DNA of 64,000 nucleotides from Nymphalis io (taxonomy: Eukaryota; Arthropoda; Insecta; Lepidoptera; Nymphalidae), in NCBI RefSeq assembly GCF_905147045.1, contig NC_065888.1:13087001-13151000 (forward strand), read 5' to 3'. Within the stretch, counting starts at the first letter, position 1. Each line of letters starts with the position of its first letter. Below are positions 14,101 through 24,100 of the stretch, one piece after another. Position numbers and translations under genes: made by a program. The notes below the pieces were generated by a model that was given only the letters and a program-made list of their open reading frames with translations, was not told the origin of the DNA and made no database searches.

Positions 14101-16228
14101 TTTTAAAACAAAAATTAAAACTTTTACTACTTAAATAAACAGATAATAAAACTTTTGTAAAATTGTTCTTTAATGGTTATCCGCTGACATTTTAACTTCT
14201 ACTGCATTAAACCACGATGTCACAAGAAAAGATAAGCAAGTTATTGCTTTTATAATTATTGTCTTTTTAATGCAACATGCAATAATAATGCAGTTTCTTT
14301 TATATTACTTTTTAGTTGAAAAATTACAAACCGAGAATGCTTAGTAAATTAAACACGTGAATCCAAATAAAAGTTAGTATGTTTTGAAATGGGGCAACCG
14401 AGTTTTTACTGAGTAAGTGCATAATATGTTCTGTAATATTGTTATCACATTATGGAAGCTACATTTTGTATTTGCTCAATCTAAAACTCTATAATTTGTA
14501 TGTTTTCGCCAGGTTTAAAATCATAATACAAACTGTTGTTTACGTAATCGTTGAAAAATATATGTATTTTTGTATGTAATTATGCTACCCGTATGTCGTG
14601 CGTGGTAAAATCCTCCGGCTTTGGGTAACGAATTGACAAATCGATTGTTGAAGTCAAAAATATTTTTGTTTACAAACCATTTTCTAATATATACTAATTT
14701 TATAATTATAGTTTATTTATTTCCTATCATCTGTCGCGTTCGCGCTTTTTTTATTTTTTTGAGTCTTATTTAATATTTCTTGTATTGCATGCCTGAGATA
14801 CTCTCAATACGAAATTCAAATTACGAGTATAAGTACTAACTAATCTTGAAATAAAAATAAAAATTATATTCACAGGAATTCCCTGTTGAAGCAGCCAGGA
14901 GATGAGGACCCGGATGAAGGTGTCAGAGATCTCGTAGAGCTAGTCCTAAGAAAAATGGACATTGACAAGGATGGCAAGCTCTCCATAGAAGATTACAAGT
15001 AATATATTTTTTTAAACTTATGTATAAAAAAATATACTTGTTCGTATATGCAGTGCTCAAAATGCATACCATAGCGTTTACGTACCATAATTTTAGTATT
15101 AGTACCGAACAAGTTGTATCGGATACATGTGTTGAGTTTCTCAACTGAGCAAATTTCGTTTAATTTGTTACAATTTAATGGTTTATTCTGCATCATACAA
15201 GGGAAACAGGAATTTAAGTAATTCTTTCCTTTGAAAATCCTAGATTGCCCAGTGGTAAGAACGCGTGAATCTTAACCGATGATCGTGAGTTCAAACCCGG
15301 GCAAGCACCACTGAATTTTCATGTGCATATTTTGTTATTATAATTCATCTCGTGCTTGACAGTGAAGAAAAACCTACTGATGGTAGGGCTTTGTGCAAGC
15401 TCGTCTGAGTAGGTACCACCAACTCTTCAGATATTCTACCGCAAAACAGCAGTACTTGTTATTGTTGTGTTCCGGTTTGAAGGGTGAGTGAGCCAGTGTA
15501 ATTACAGGTACAAGGGATATAAAATCTTAGTTCCCAAGGTTGGTGGCGCATTGGCTATGTAAGCGATGGTTAACATTTCTTACAATGCCAATGTCTAAGG
15601 GCGTTTGGTGATCACTTACCATCAGGTGGCCCATATGCTCGTCCGCCTTCCTATTCTATAAAAAAAAACACCGTGAGGAAACCGATATGTGTCGAATTTC
15701 ACTGAAATTCTGCCGCATGTGTATTTCTCCAACCCGCATCGGTGAAGTAAGCTCCAAACCTTCACCTCAAAAAGAGACAGGAGGCCTTAGCCCAGCAGTG
15801 GGACATTCACAGGCTGTTACTACTACTACTTTCCTTTTTTATTAATTAGTTTGTAAAATAAGAAATTTTATACAGACTGGATATAATATGTATATCTCAA
15901 TCGAAGAAAGCGAAATACGAATTATTTATGACATATATTATGTTCAAATATAATTTAACTATTAATTAATTGATTCATTTTTTAATTGTGTTCATAATTC
16001 ATTTCATGCTTGATGATGTCACGAGAAAACCTACACTTGTTGAGCGAAATTCCGATAACGTATTTTTGATATCAAATCGATAATTTTGTATTGTCACTAA
16101 TTTTATTTATTGATTTTTTAATTAGGCAAGCCGTGGAACAAGAACCTTTATTACTTGAAGCGTTCGGGCAGTGTCTACCTTCAAAACGACACGCATCTGC
16201 CTTTATCAAAACTTTAGTTACTAAATAA
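7944..16228 (+). CDS. CLXN: Calaxin (EF-hand protein of ciliary outer-arm dynein), spliced gene
   Basis: Two predicted spliced products share exons 10938-11040, 13193-13455, 14876-14998 and 16126-16228. With first exon 10600-10664 the protein is 218 aa; with first exon 7944-8149 it is 265 aa. All junctions are GT-AG and keep frame. In the 218-aa form EF-hand 2 is at about 127-138 (DLNSDGYITRDE) and EF-hand 3 at about 172-183 (DIDKDGKLSIED), both with canonical ligands. The EF-hand 1 region (about 87-101) has an enlarged loop without acidic ligands. The segment NSLLKQPGDEDPDEG and the end LLLEAFGQCLP match vertebrate calaxin closely. Human calaxin is 211 aa, so the shorter form has the usual length. 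Known role of the family: calcium-dependent regulation and anchoring of outer-arm dynein in cilia and sperm flagella. In an insect, sperm and chordotonal cilia are the expected sites (inference). The next gene downstream converges on it. Confidence 0.93.
9703..9991 (-). repeat. Family A repeat in calaxin intron 1
   Basis: Nearly full length, antisense to the calaxin gene, between alternative exons 1A and 1B. Confidence 0.85.
10600..10664 (+). CDS. CLXN: Calaxin alternative first coding exon 1B (canonical N-terminus)
   Basis: ATG at 10600 encodes MPYRQLKEKTLEMLYRNTHF and ends in phase 2 at a GTGAGT donor (10665). An in-frame TGA lies upstream at 10543-10545 with no other Met between. Joined to exon 2 it reads HFSKNELDALFTMYR, which aligns with the calaxin N-terminus (human pattern KLxKLTxxLxKNxxHFNKxE). 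The exon has the same phase and the same K/NELDALF junction as exon 1A, so the two look mutually exclusive. It gives the family-typical length of 218 aa. Confidence 0.78.
10938..11040 (+). CDS. CLXN: Calaxin exon 2
   Basis: The acceptor is TTTTAG and the donor GTGAGT. It enters in phase 2 and leaves in phase 0. It encodes NELDALFTMYRRLV followed by a Ser/Ala/Pro-rich linker ending AAKID. It corresponds to the second helix of the calaxin N-terminal region, with a linker of low conservation. Confidence 0.9.
11041..13192. other. Calaxin intron 2
   Basis: AT-rich. 11308-11370 has a GCGAGCGAAACCGCGACGGG patch like the ends of dispersed lepidopteran repeats. Otherwise nothing recognised. Confidence 0.5.
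13193..13455 (+). CDS. CLXN: Calaxin exon 3 (degenerate EF1, canonical EF2)
   Basis: The acceptor is TTTATCAG and the donor GTAAGT. It encodes 87 residues. The EF1 region DRVWLTWERGVNGGEGALKF has 14 residues where the loop normally has 12, and no Asp at ligand positions, so calcium binding is probably lost there. It is followed by the conserved GLSVLLRGT helix and EF2, DLNSDGYITRDE, then MFTLLK. It is GC-richer than the surrounding introns. Confidence 0.93.
14876..14998 (+). CDS. CLXN: Calaxin exon 4 (EF3)
   Basis: The acceptor is TTCACAG and the donor GTAATA. It encodes NSLLKQPGDEDPDEGVRDLV and the entering helix and loop of EF3 (DIDKDGKLSIED). The Glu/Asp-rich linker between EF2 and EF3 is a signature of calaxin. 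EF3 has Asp rather than Glu at position 12, as in the vertebrate protein. Confidence 0.93.
15235..15832 (+). repeat. Family B SINE (Metulj-like), split by a family A insertion
   Basis: The tRNA-like head is at 15243-15310 (box B GTGAGTTCAAACCCG). The body runs to 15373 and resumes at 15670-15832 with CACCGTGAGGAAACC, ending GGGACATTCACAGGCTGTTA and a CTA-rich tail. The tRNA-like promoter and structure match the Metulj SINEs of nymphalids (from memory). Confidence 0.85.
15374..15669 (+). repeat. Family A repeat nested in a family B SINE
   Basis: Full-length copy in calaxin intron 4. AAAAAC occurs on both sides (15368-15373 and 15664-15669) and the family B sequence resumes at once, so it is a clean insertion. 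Confidence 0.88.
16126..16228 (+). CDS. CLXN: Calaxin exon 5 and stop
   Basis: The acceptor is TTAATTAG. It encodes QAVEQEPLLLEAFGQCLPSK and 14 more residues, ending in TAA at 16226-16228. The motif LLLEAFGxCLP is the conserved calaxin C-terminus. The tail after it is shorter than in human calaxin. Confidence 0.92.
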
Positions 16229-16348
16229 GGAAATAATTAAATTAGTAATATATTATTTAGGCAACCTAGTTTGGGCTCCTGTCTCCCACATATAACTGTA
16301 TTTATATACATTATAAAAAAAATGTAAACATTATTGTCCGTGGGAGAG

Positions 16349-16358
16349 AATAAATAAA
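16349..16358 (+). terminator. Overlapping polyadenylation signals of the calaxin gene
   Basis: Two overlapping AATAAA hexamers lie 120 nt after the calaxin stop and are followed by T-rich sequence. This is the most likely poly-A site before the converging SDR gene. Confidence 0.6.
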
Positions 16359-17040
16359 TTTATTATTATTATTAATGTTGATTGTCAATCATTGCGTGAT
16401 TTCTATAAATTAATATAAATCATCACTAGAAAAGATAACTACATCACCACGCTACAATAAAAAAAATCATTACATTATTATAAATTTTATATTTATATAA
16501 CCGTTTAAGCTGTATGTACATTTATAAGAAAGATGCTTTTATTTGACTAATTAATTAATTTGGCAAATAAAATAATTTAACTAAGTGATAATATTTGTTT
16601 ATGTATTAAGTGTTAAGTTTTTTTATATTTAATATTTTACTGTTAATAAAATAATGTCTTGTGTTTCACTTGCTGTTGTTCTGATGTAACTTTAAATGCT
16701 GAACGATAGATTTATATCCATGAAGAATAAATGATTTTCGATATGGTTCTAAATATATACATATATATCAAAACAAATATCTCTTGCACGAAATTTAAAT
16801 ACTGCCATTGACAATAATATATATCATAATAATCATAAGAATCATTTACATTATATATTACCAATAAAATTTAAAATAGCTTCTATTTTCTTAATCCATT
16901 GTACGATCTGTTATTTTGAACAACAATGAATAATATAAAATTTAAAAACAATGTAACGCTCTTCAAAATTTAAAATATAACGTGATTCACGATATAATAA
17001 AGTCACGAAATAAAAATAAAAAAATACAAAAATGGAACAA

Positions 17041-17073
17041 TTTATTTAAATTAATTATAATTAGAGATTTATT
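17041..17073 (-). terminator. Polyadenylation signals of the SDR gene
   Basis: Read on the - strand, AATAAA occurs at 17073-17068 and 17046-17041, 15-47 nt past the SDR stop. A short 3' UTR is therefore expected. About 690 bp separates this from the calaxin poly-A signal on the other strand. Confidence 0.5.
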
Positions 17074-17087
17074 TTATTTAAAAACGA

Positions 17088-17168
17088 TTAGTCGTGCGGG
17101 TCCACACCAGTGTTGACGAAAGCGCTCCAAGCACAAGCGGCCGGGAAAGGCATCAAGCGGTGGATATA
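17088..17168 (-). CDS. SDR last exon and stop
   Basis: The acceptor is TTTTCAG. It encodes YIHRLMPFPAACAWSAFVNT then GVDPHD and TAA at 17090-17088. SDR16C proteins end in a similar short hydrophobic segment. Confidence 0.88.
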   Translation of the reverse strand, partial: YIHRLMPFPAACAWSAFVNTGVDPHD

Positions 17169-20100
17169 CTGAAAATAAAATAGAAATATATGTATGTATG
17201 CTATGTCATCTAAGACTGATGTTTAAAATGAAAATTTTCCAATATTATCCCAGCAAATTTTAATAACAACACATTCTATAGTAATTGCGGAAACTAAAAA
17301 TTGATCATAGCAAAAAAAATATATTGTCTTATTGGGATTTAGGATTCCTAGGTAGGTCTGGATGGTGTTCGGTCAGGCTGGTCAGGCTCCTCCTGGATGG
17401 CGATGGTTGCGTACTGAGAGCACGTCATGTCAGTTAAGGAGCAAGCGGAGCGCATCAGAGGTAGATGTCTCTGCTGAACTCATGCGTCGCAAGATTCGAA
17501 GGGTGTAGACGAGTGGCCTACGGTCGACAGTTCCCCCCCTAATGAATAACCTATGGGTGGCAGATGCGGGGACGTCTGTCACCCGACGAGAACAGGCCTT
17601 AAAATAGTTAGAGGTGCACCGAGTGCTTAGGTGTACCTGTAACAGGAGTAAAACATAGGGGGGTCTGTATTCGGGCAATTGCTGACGAAGTCGCGGATGT
17701 GTGCGAAAGCGTTCCCGTGGCTTCGCCGCATAGCAACGAGAGGGACACCTTGGGGTTTTAGTCGGTAAGAGTCCGACATAACTCTCTCGCCTCCCCGGGC
17801 GGGGAAGTATCCGAAGAAGATTTCCCCAAGAAAAAAAAATAAAGTCTGGCCAGGCTGTCCATACGGGGTCGTCTATTACGGATTGCTATTCTAAGTTATT
17901 GTCCAAAAACTCCTTAGTAGTTGCCATTGTGCCCTATTCACTAATTTCCTCACCGCCCCGTCAGTCGTCAGTGTAGTATACGAATTCTTAGTCTGACACG
18001 TTATTGCAATCATTGTAAAGGATACGTTACCGTCTCCTTCTCTCTCCTCTCCTAATTCTAGCTTTTTGTTGCACAGTTTATAAGCATGTTCGTCTCGTTT
18101 AGTCTGTTCCTTATGTATTGTGAGGATATTAGATCCTTCAGTCAGATGTTCAGCTTACCCTAATCAAGAAGTGCAGCTCAGAAGGGATGGTTATCTCAGT
18201 GATTTCTCTGCGTACTGCATCAACGATGATATCGGCGGCTTCACCGGCGTTCACGACCTTCATCAAGTTTTGGAATCGGATGCGAGGCTTCTTGCAGAGA
18301 CCAGTGTCGACAATGTATGGGCAGATTGTCGTGAATTTGATCTGTGAATAAATAGTACTTTTAAAATTTGATTGGATAATGAGACAATAATTCTGATATC
18401 GCTTATATAGGTACATTTACGTAATACATTTTTGTGGCTTGTATATTATATGAGCCGAAATGGCCTCGTAGTTAGAACAAACGAATCCGATAATTGCACC
18501 CGAGCTTGTGTTTATAATTTATTTGTCCTCGGTGGTAAAGGCAGCATCGTAAGGAAACCTGTGTGTGTCATTCACCGTTCATTTTCGTTCCGAATTAGAG
18601 CAGCGTGATGGAATAAACTCCAAGCCTCCTTTTCGTGAATAAAGGAGGCCTTTATACATCAGCCGTAGTACACTTTAATGTCTTATTTTTTTAAATATAC
18701 AGCATGATTCAAAAAACTTCTTATTGTATTTGCTAGTGTCGCTAATAACGATTAACTTGATGTTACTTACACAAACAAAAGTGCTGAGTTTAATAACAAA
18801 ATATTTTTTATTTTATAGGGCGACCAAATGGGCCACCTGATAAGTGGTCACCATCATGAACATTGGTGCCTACTAGCGATACTAATCAACCCTTACATCA
18901 CTTAGGAACTAAGATGTTATGTTCCTTATGCCTTTATTTACTGGCTCACCCAGCTTCAAACGCAGCACAACAATACTAAGTATTGCTATTTGGCGATAGC
19001 AGATGTGTCATCACAGTGGTGGTACGTAGGGTACGTAGTAGGACGGGACAAAGTCTTACCACCAGGTAAAATATATAAGATATAAAATATTATTTCAAGC
19101 TGTATAACAAAATAATTAATTTTAATGTTATCAAAGGTTACATTGACCATATAAAATAAGTGATAATACTTTAAAACATTTTAAGACGCATATTGAATGA
19201 ATAACAACTAAGGTTAATACCTGATAAACTGTTCATCCTTTTAGCTCATAATCCAGTTTAGGAACATAAATAAAACGAATATTTAAAGATAATTTATATT
19301 CATAAGATATAGATATTATTATATTACCTCCTAGATAATCATACTAATATTATAAAGAGGTAAGTTTCATTTGTTTGTTTTTCGGAAAGAAAATTGTCGG
19401 TTCATGCGCTTTTGTGATCAGTATAAATTATAAACAGATATAAAAAAATACCTTTTATATAAATAGTATAAATTTTAATTTAAAAAAAGTGGGACAGAAA
19501 AAAACGGCAACTTTAAGTTTTGTTTATTTCTATTAATTAATCGTAATAGCAAATTGATTTTAAATTTTATGAAAAAATATCTTTTAAACTTTAACATTAA
19601 ATTAGGCAAATATATTGCAAGTCGAAACTTGCAATTTGTTATATATAGTTGGTAACGTTTTCGATCATTAATTTTACGTTAAATTTTCCCATTATTGCAA
19701 AATACGCTATGGCTCTAAGAAGTGAATAGCATAAAGGTTAATCAATATGGCAAATTGTACCGTTATTTGTGATGACATGATAGGTATACAACGCAAGTGA
19801 GTTTATTTACATGTTTAAAATACTTGATTAATTCTGCCCAGTATCATTCTTTGTTTCTAGAAACTTACGCAAATATGAATATGATATATGAATGTCATCG
19901 GTGAATGAAGTTTGGAATTTAGCATCAATAAAATTGAAATTGAAGTTGCCGGGAAATGGTTAATAAGCTATTCCATACGAGTATCTTATCGGATAGGCAT
20001 TTTAAATTAGTTTTATCTGTTTTAGATATCAATTTTACTATCGCTTACCTTAAATATCATATGAGTATCTTAATTCATTGATAATCGTTATAAATTCATC

Positions 20101-21106
20101 ACTTACGACATTACAAACATGTGCAGGTCTGGATTAACCATGTAAGGGCTCGTAGGCAATATAAGTCTTGGGCCCTTTTCTATCCTAAATAATTTGTATT
20201 TTTCACCACAACACAATTTTATATATATTCAAGCTGTTTTATTACAATTTCAAATTTAGTTTGGCCACTATATAATCAATATTACTAAGGGCTCTTAGAT
20301 GGCATCTCGCGGGCCGGCAAGGCGGGGGCGGCTAGTGCATAACATTCTTTTCGACTGTACTGGCCGTCGTCGCGTTTCGATTCCACTACCACTTACCATC
20401 AGGTGGAGTAGTCATTTGCTTTCCCGGTTTGTATATAAAAAGGGGCTATTTCCAAGGAATGGGTGATGACTTCTTTATTCGATATCATGATCTCAGGGGC
20501 ACGTTTTGTTATAATTACAAAATATTTAATACAGATTATAAAAAGACAAACTTACTCCATTCAACTCCCTTGGATCATCTTTGAGTTCCACGGCGAGAGC
20601 CTCCATGATGCCTCTAACGGCGAACTTGGAGCCGCAGTACGGGACCAGATTGCTGAGCCCTATCAGACCCGCCATCGAGGACATCGCTACAATGTGCCCG
20701 TAATTACGGGCTATCATCGATGGGAGAAAAGCTTGGATCGTCTGTTCGAAACATCATAAAAGGATATACGTTAATGCAATTTTAATAAATTTCGAGTCAT
20801 TGGTATTTAGATACAAGTGTTCATATACTGTTGAATAATTCTGAAAATAGTGATGTCCTGTTGAGTTAGTCAAGAGAGACTGGATAGCTGCGTAGGATAT
20901 TTTATAGTGCACAAATATGTGCGCAGATACGTACACTACAGTCTCTATTCCCTAACTTATAACGGATGTGTTAATTTTAAATAAACTATGAAGTTCCCAC
21001 TTTTCTTTTTCTCTTTCTTTTATATATATATATGAAGATGATACACAATTGTCTGTCTGGTTTAAAATCTTTTACATCTAATGAAAATATATATATATAT
21101 ATATAT

Positions 21107-21158
<52 letters not shown>

Positions 21159-24100
21159 CTTTTACATCTAATGAATATATATATATATATTCATATAGAT
21201 ATTATAATATTCATTAGATGTAAAAGATTTTAAACCAGACAGACAATTGTGTATCATCTTTATTCATCACTAATAATCCGATCTAAACGGCAATCGCAAG
21301 AAATCAGGTGCAGGGCCAACGGATTTATGTACTTTCCGAGGCATGGTAGTGTAAGCTTTGGCAACATCAAGAATTCAGGTTGCCAATGGAAATTTCTCAA
21401 CTGAAAAAAGCCACTTTTTATTGGTCCAATCCAGAGCTTGAGCCCAGGACCTCGTCCTCACAAGCTGGCCACTAGAGAAACACCACAGTCAAATAATTAT
21501 GACATCAATTGAAAACCAAATATTTCATTTACTTTTCAATAAGCCTATTCTATCCGAACGTCAGCCGTTTTCAATGTGTATGGGGACTTGTACGCTATTA
21601 TATACGTAATGAATGACTTAGATAACAACATTTATATGATTCGAATTATTTTTTATCTTCAATGTTTTTTAACAAGTGACCTTTTTCAACGACAGGCTTG
21701 CTGTTAGTAACCGTATTAAGCCTTGTATGTGTCCTTCACCATATTATGTAAAAATAATATGTTTGTTGTTTAGTCAGTACAGTAACAGCCTGTGAATGTC
21801 CCACTGCTGGGCTAAGGCCTCCTCTCCCTTTTTGAGGAGAAGGTTTTGGAGCTTATTCGACCACGCTGCTCCAATGCGGGTTAGTGGAGTACACATGTCG
21901 CAGAATTTCAGTGAAATTAGACACAAGCAGGGTTTCCTCACGATGTTTTCCTTCACCGTCAAGCACGGATGAATTATAATCACAAATTAAGCACATGCAA
22001 ATTCAGTGGTGCTTGCCCGGGCTTGAACCCACGATCATCGGCTAATATTCACGCTTTCTTACCACTGGTTCATCTCGGCATTTTAGTTTATTGTTTAGCC
22101 AGTTAAATAGAATGTGGTTTGGTCAAGATGTTGGAATTCGCGAATATCACCCAAAGATTGCGTGTTCAAACCTGGGCAAGCAACACTGTATTTAAATTAT
22201 TCGCTTATGATTCCTCTCGTCTTAATCGACGAAGAAATATATAGTGAGTAAACGTCCAGGTTTCGAATGAAATTCTACCAGACTCTTAAGTCTTCAGAAA
22301 CCTTCTTAAGATGAAAGGATTTTGCCTAACAGTGGGACACATACACTGTCAATTTTATATTATTGAGTATGATGTATTTTAAATGGATTTGCTTTTCAAA
22401 CGTGATAATATGTGAATATATTTTAATAAAAAGTAAGTTCAATAATCTTTCAGAGTATGTAAATAAGGTCATCAACTTGAGCAATACAAACAACGTTATC
22501 TTTAATTGAAGTACTTTGTGTGCAAGTTATATTTTTTAACAAACATTTAGTTACCATTTTCAAAAGTTAGTAACAACAAATTCTTAACAAATAAGCGAAA
22601 TATATCAATGTAATATTCAAAAATAGTTATGGGACTTTAAACCAATAGGATCGTAAATACTTGTCATGTCATACGGTAGGTACTTTTTATCTCTGAAATA
22701 AATTGACCTCTCATTAGCGATAGAGAGCTGTATATTTACGATATCCTACTCTAAAAATAATTAAAATCTTTTAACGAAGTCACGAGTACAGCAGCTGATT
22801 ACACTATGACTTAAAAACTATTAATATTTTTATGGATACAAGACGAGGAATGTCCCAAAGACAATATGAGACAAATGTGGCAAAACATAATAATCACAAA
22901 TGAGGCAAAACATAAGTGCTAAAATTTTATAATTATAGTACTAGGTACAGTTTCTGGCTTCGTATGATAAGAATAACTGTCTTTATAAAATGCTTATTTT
23001 GAAGGACAATTATAAACAGGAAAAAATCTTGTTTTATGAAAACTTTGCGGTCAGAAATCTTCGTGCAACAACTCACCAAAATGACATCACGATCGGATGT
23101 GTTTACGAACGCATAGAGGACAAACATACAAATATTATTTTTTATTTATATAGAAGAAGATATATCATATACTGTGCTCGGCCCTTGATTTATGCCATGG
23201 CCTAGGCCTACAAAGCATCGGTCTAGGGATCCCATACCGGAAAAATAATATAATTTTATTCTAACCGCTTTAGAAAGGGGCGCCTCTAATGTTAAAGGGC
23301 CTTGGATCTAAGTCCAGGACTAACTGTACTTTAAAGTGAATAATCAATTTACTCACCCATAGATTAGCATTAATGTTGATATCATTCATCAGCCTAATTT
23401 CTTGCTCAGTTTGTTGGAGAACAGGCTTGCAAGGCATGATACCAGCGTTGTTGATTAAAATAGACACGTCGCCGACTTCACGACCAACTCTCTCTGCTAG
23501 CTGCATCACAGCTGAACGATCCGTGACATCACACCTTTAAAAATATTTAACAATAAGGTACACAGAAAAAATACTTCCTTTAAGCCAGAAACTCTCTGCC
23601 TTAAATAAGTTCCCGAGGTTTAATCCAGGTCGGATTCGAATACTCCATAACCAAAAAAATATTATATTTTCCAATAGGTAATATGACATAACTTACTGAT
23701 AGGAATGTGCCTTTCCTTTCTCCTGTTTGATAAGTTTGACAGTTTCTTCATTGCTACTCGCATTGATGTCAACGCACACGATAGTTCCGCCGAGCCTTGC
23801 GAAGCGCAAAGCCATCTCGCGACCGATGCCATGGCCGGTGCCAGTAATCTAATCCATTTGACAAATATACTAAAGTTACGATTTACTATAAATAGAACAT
23901 CATTTCAGCTTCAAATATTAGAAAATTTAAGGTAAGTATGCTTTAAAGCGAAAACATCCACTAAAACACAGTTAGGTAAGTTCATACAACAATACTAAAA
24001 TAAAACACACAAAAGAGAAAATAAGAAGAAATCAATAATAATAAATCAATCCATAAAATAATAGTTTTATTTTCAGCGGCAAATAACCGACACAGACTTC

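Noticed and set aside
15243..15310. tRNA-like sequences with box A and box B (also at 3.7, 7.0, 22.0, 27.3, 31.9, 35.4 and 57.8 kb)
   Set aside because: They are heads of SINEs followed by SINE bodies, without intact cloverleaf and acceptor stems; not functional tRNA genes.
18120..18347. 75-codon + strand open frame
   Set aside because: Antisense shadow of the SDR exon 18159-18341.
20463..20759. 98-codon + strand open frame
   Set aside because: It is the antisense shadow of the SDR exon 20556-20741, whose - strand frame carries the catalytic YxxxK motif.
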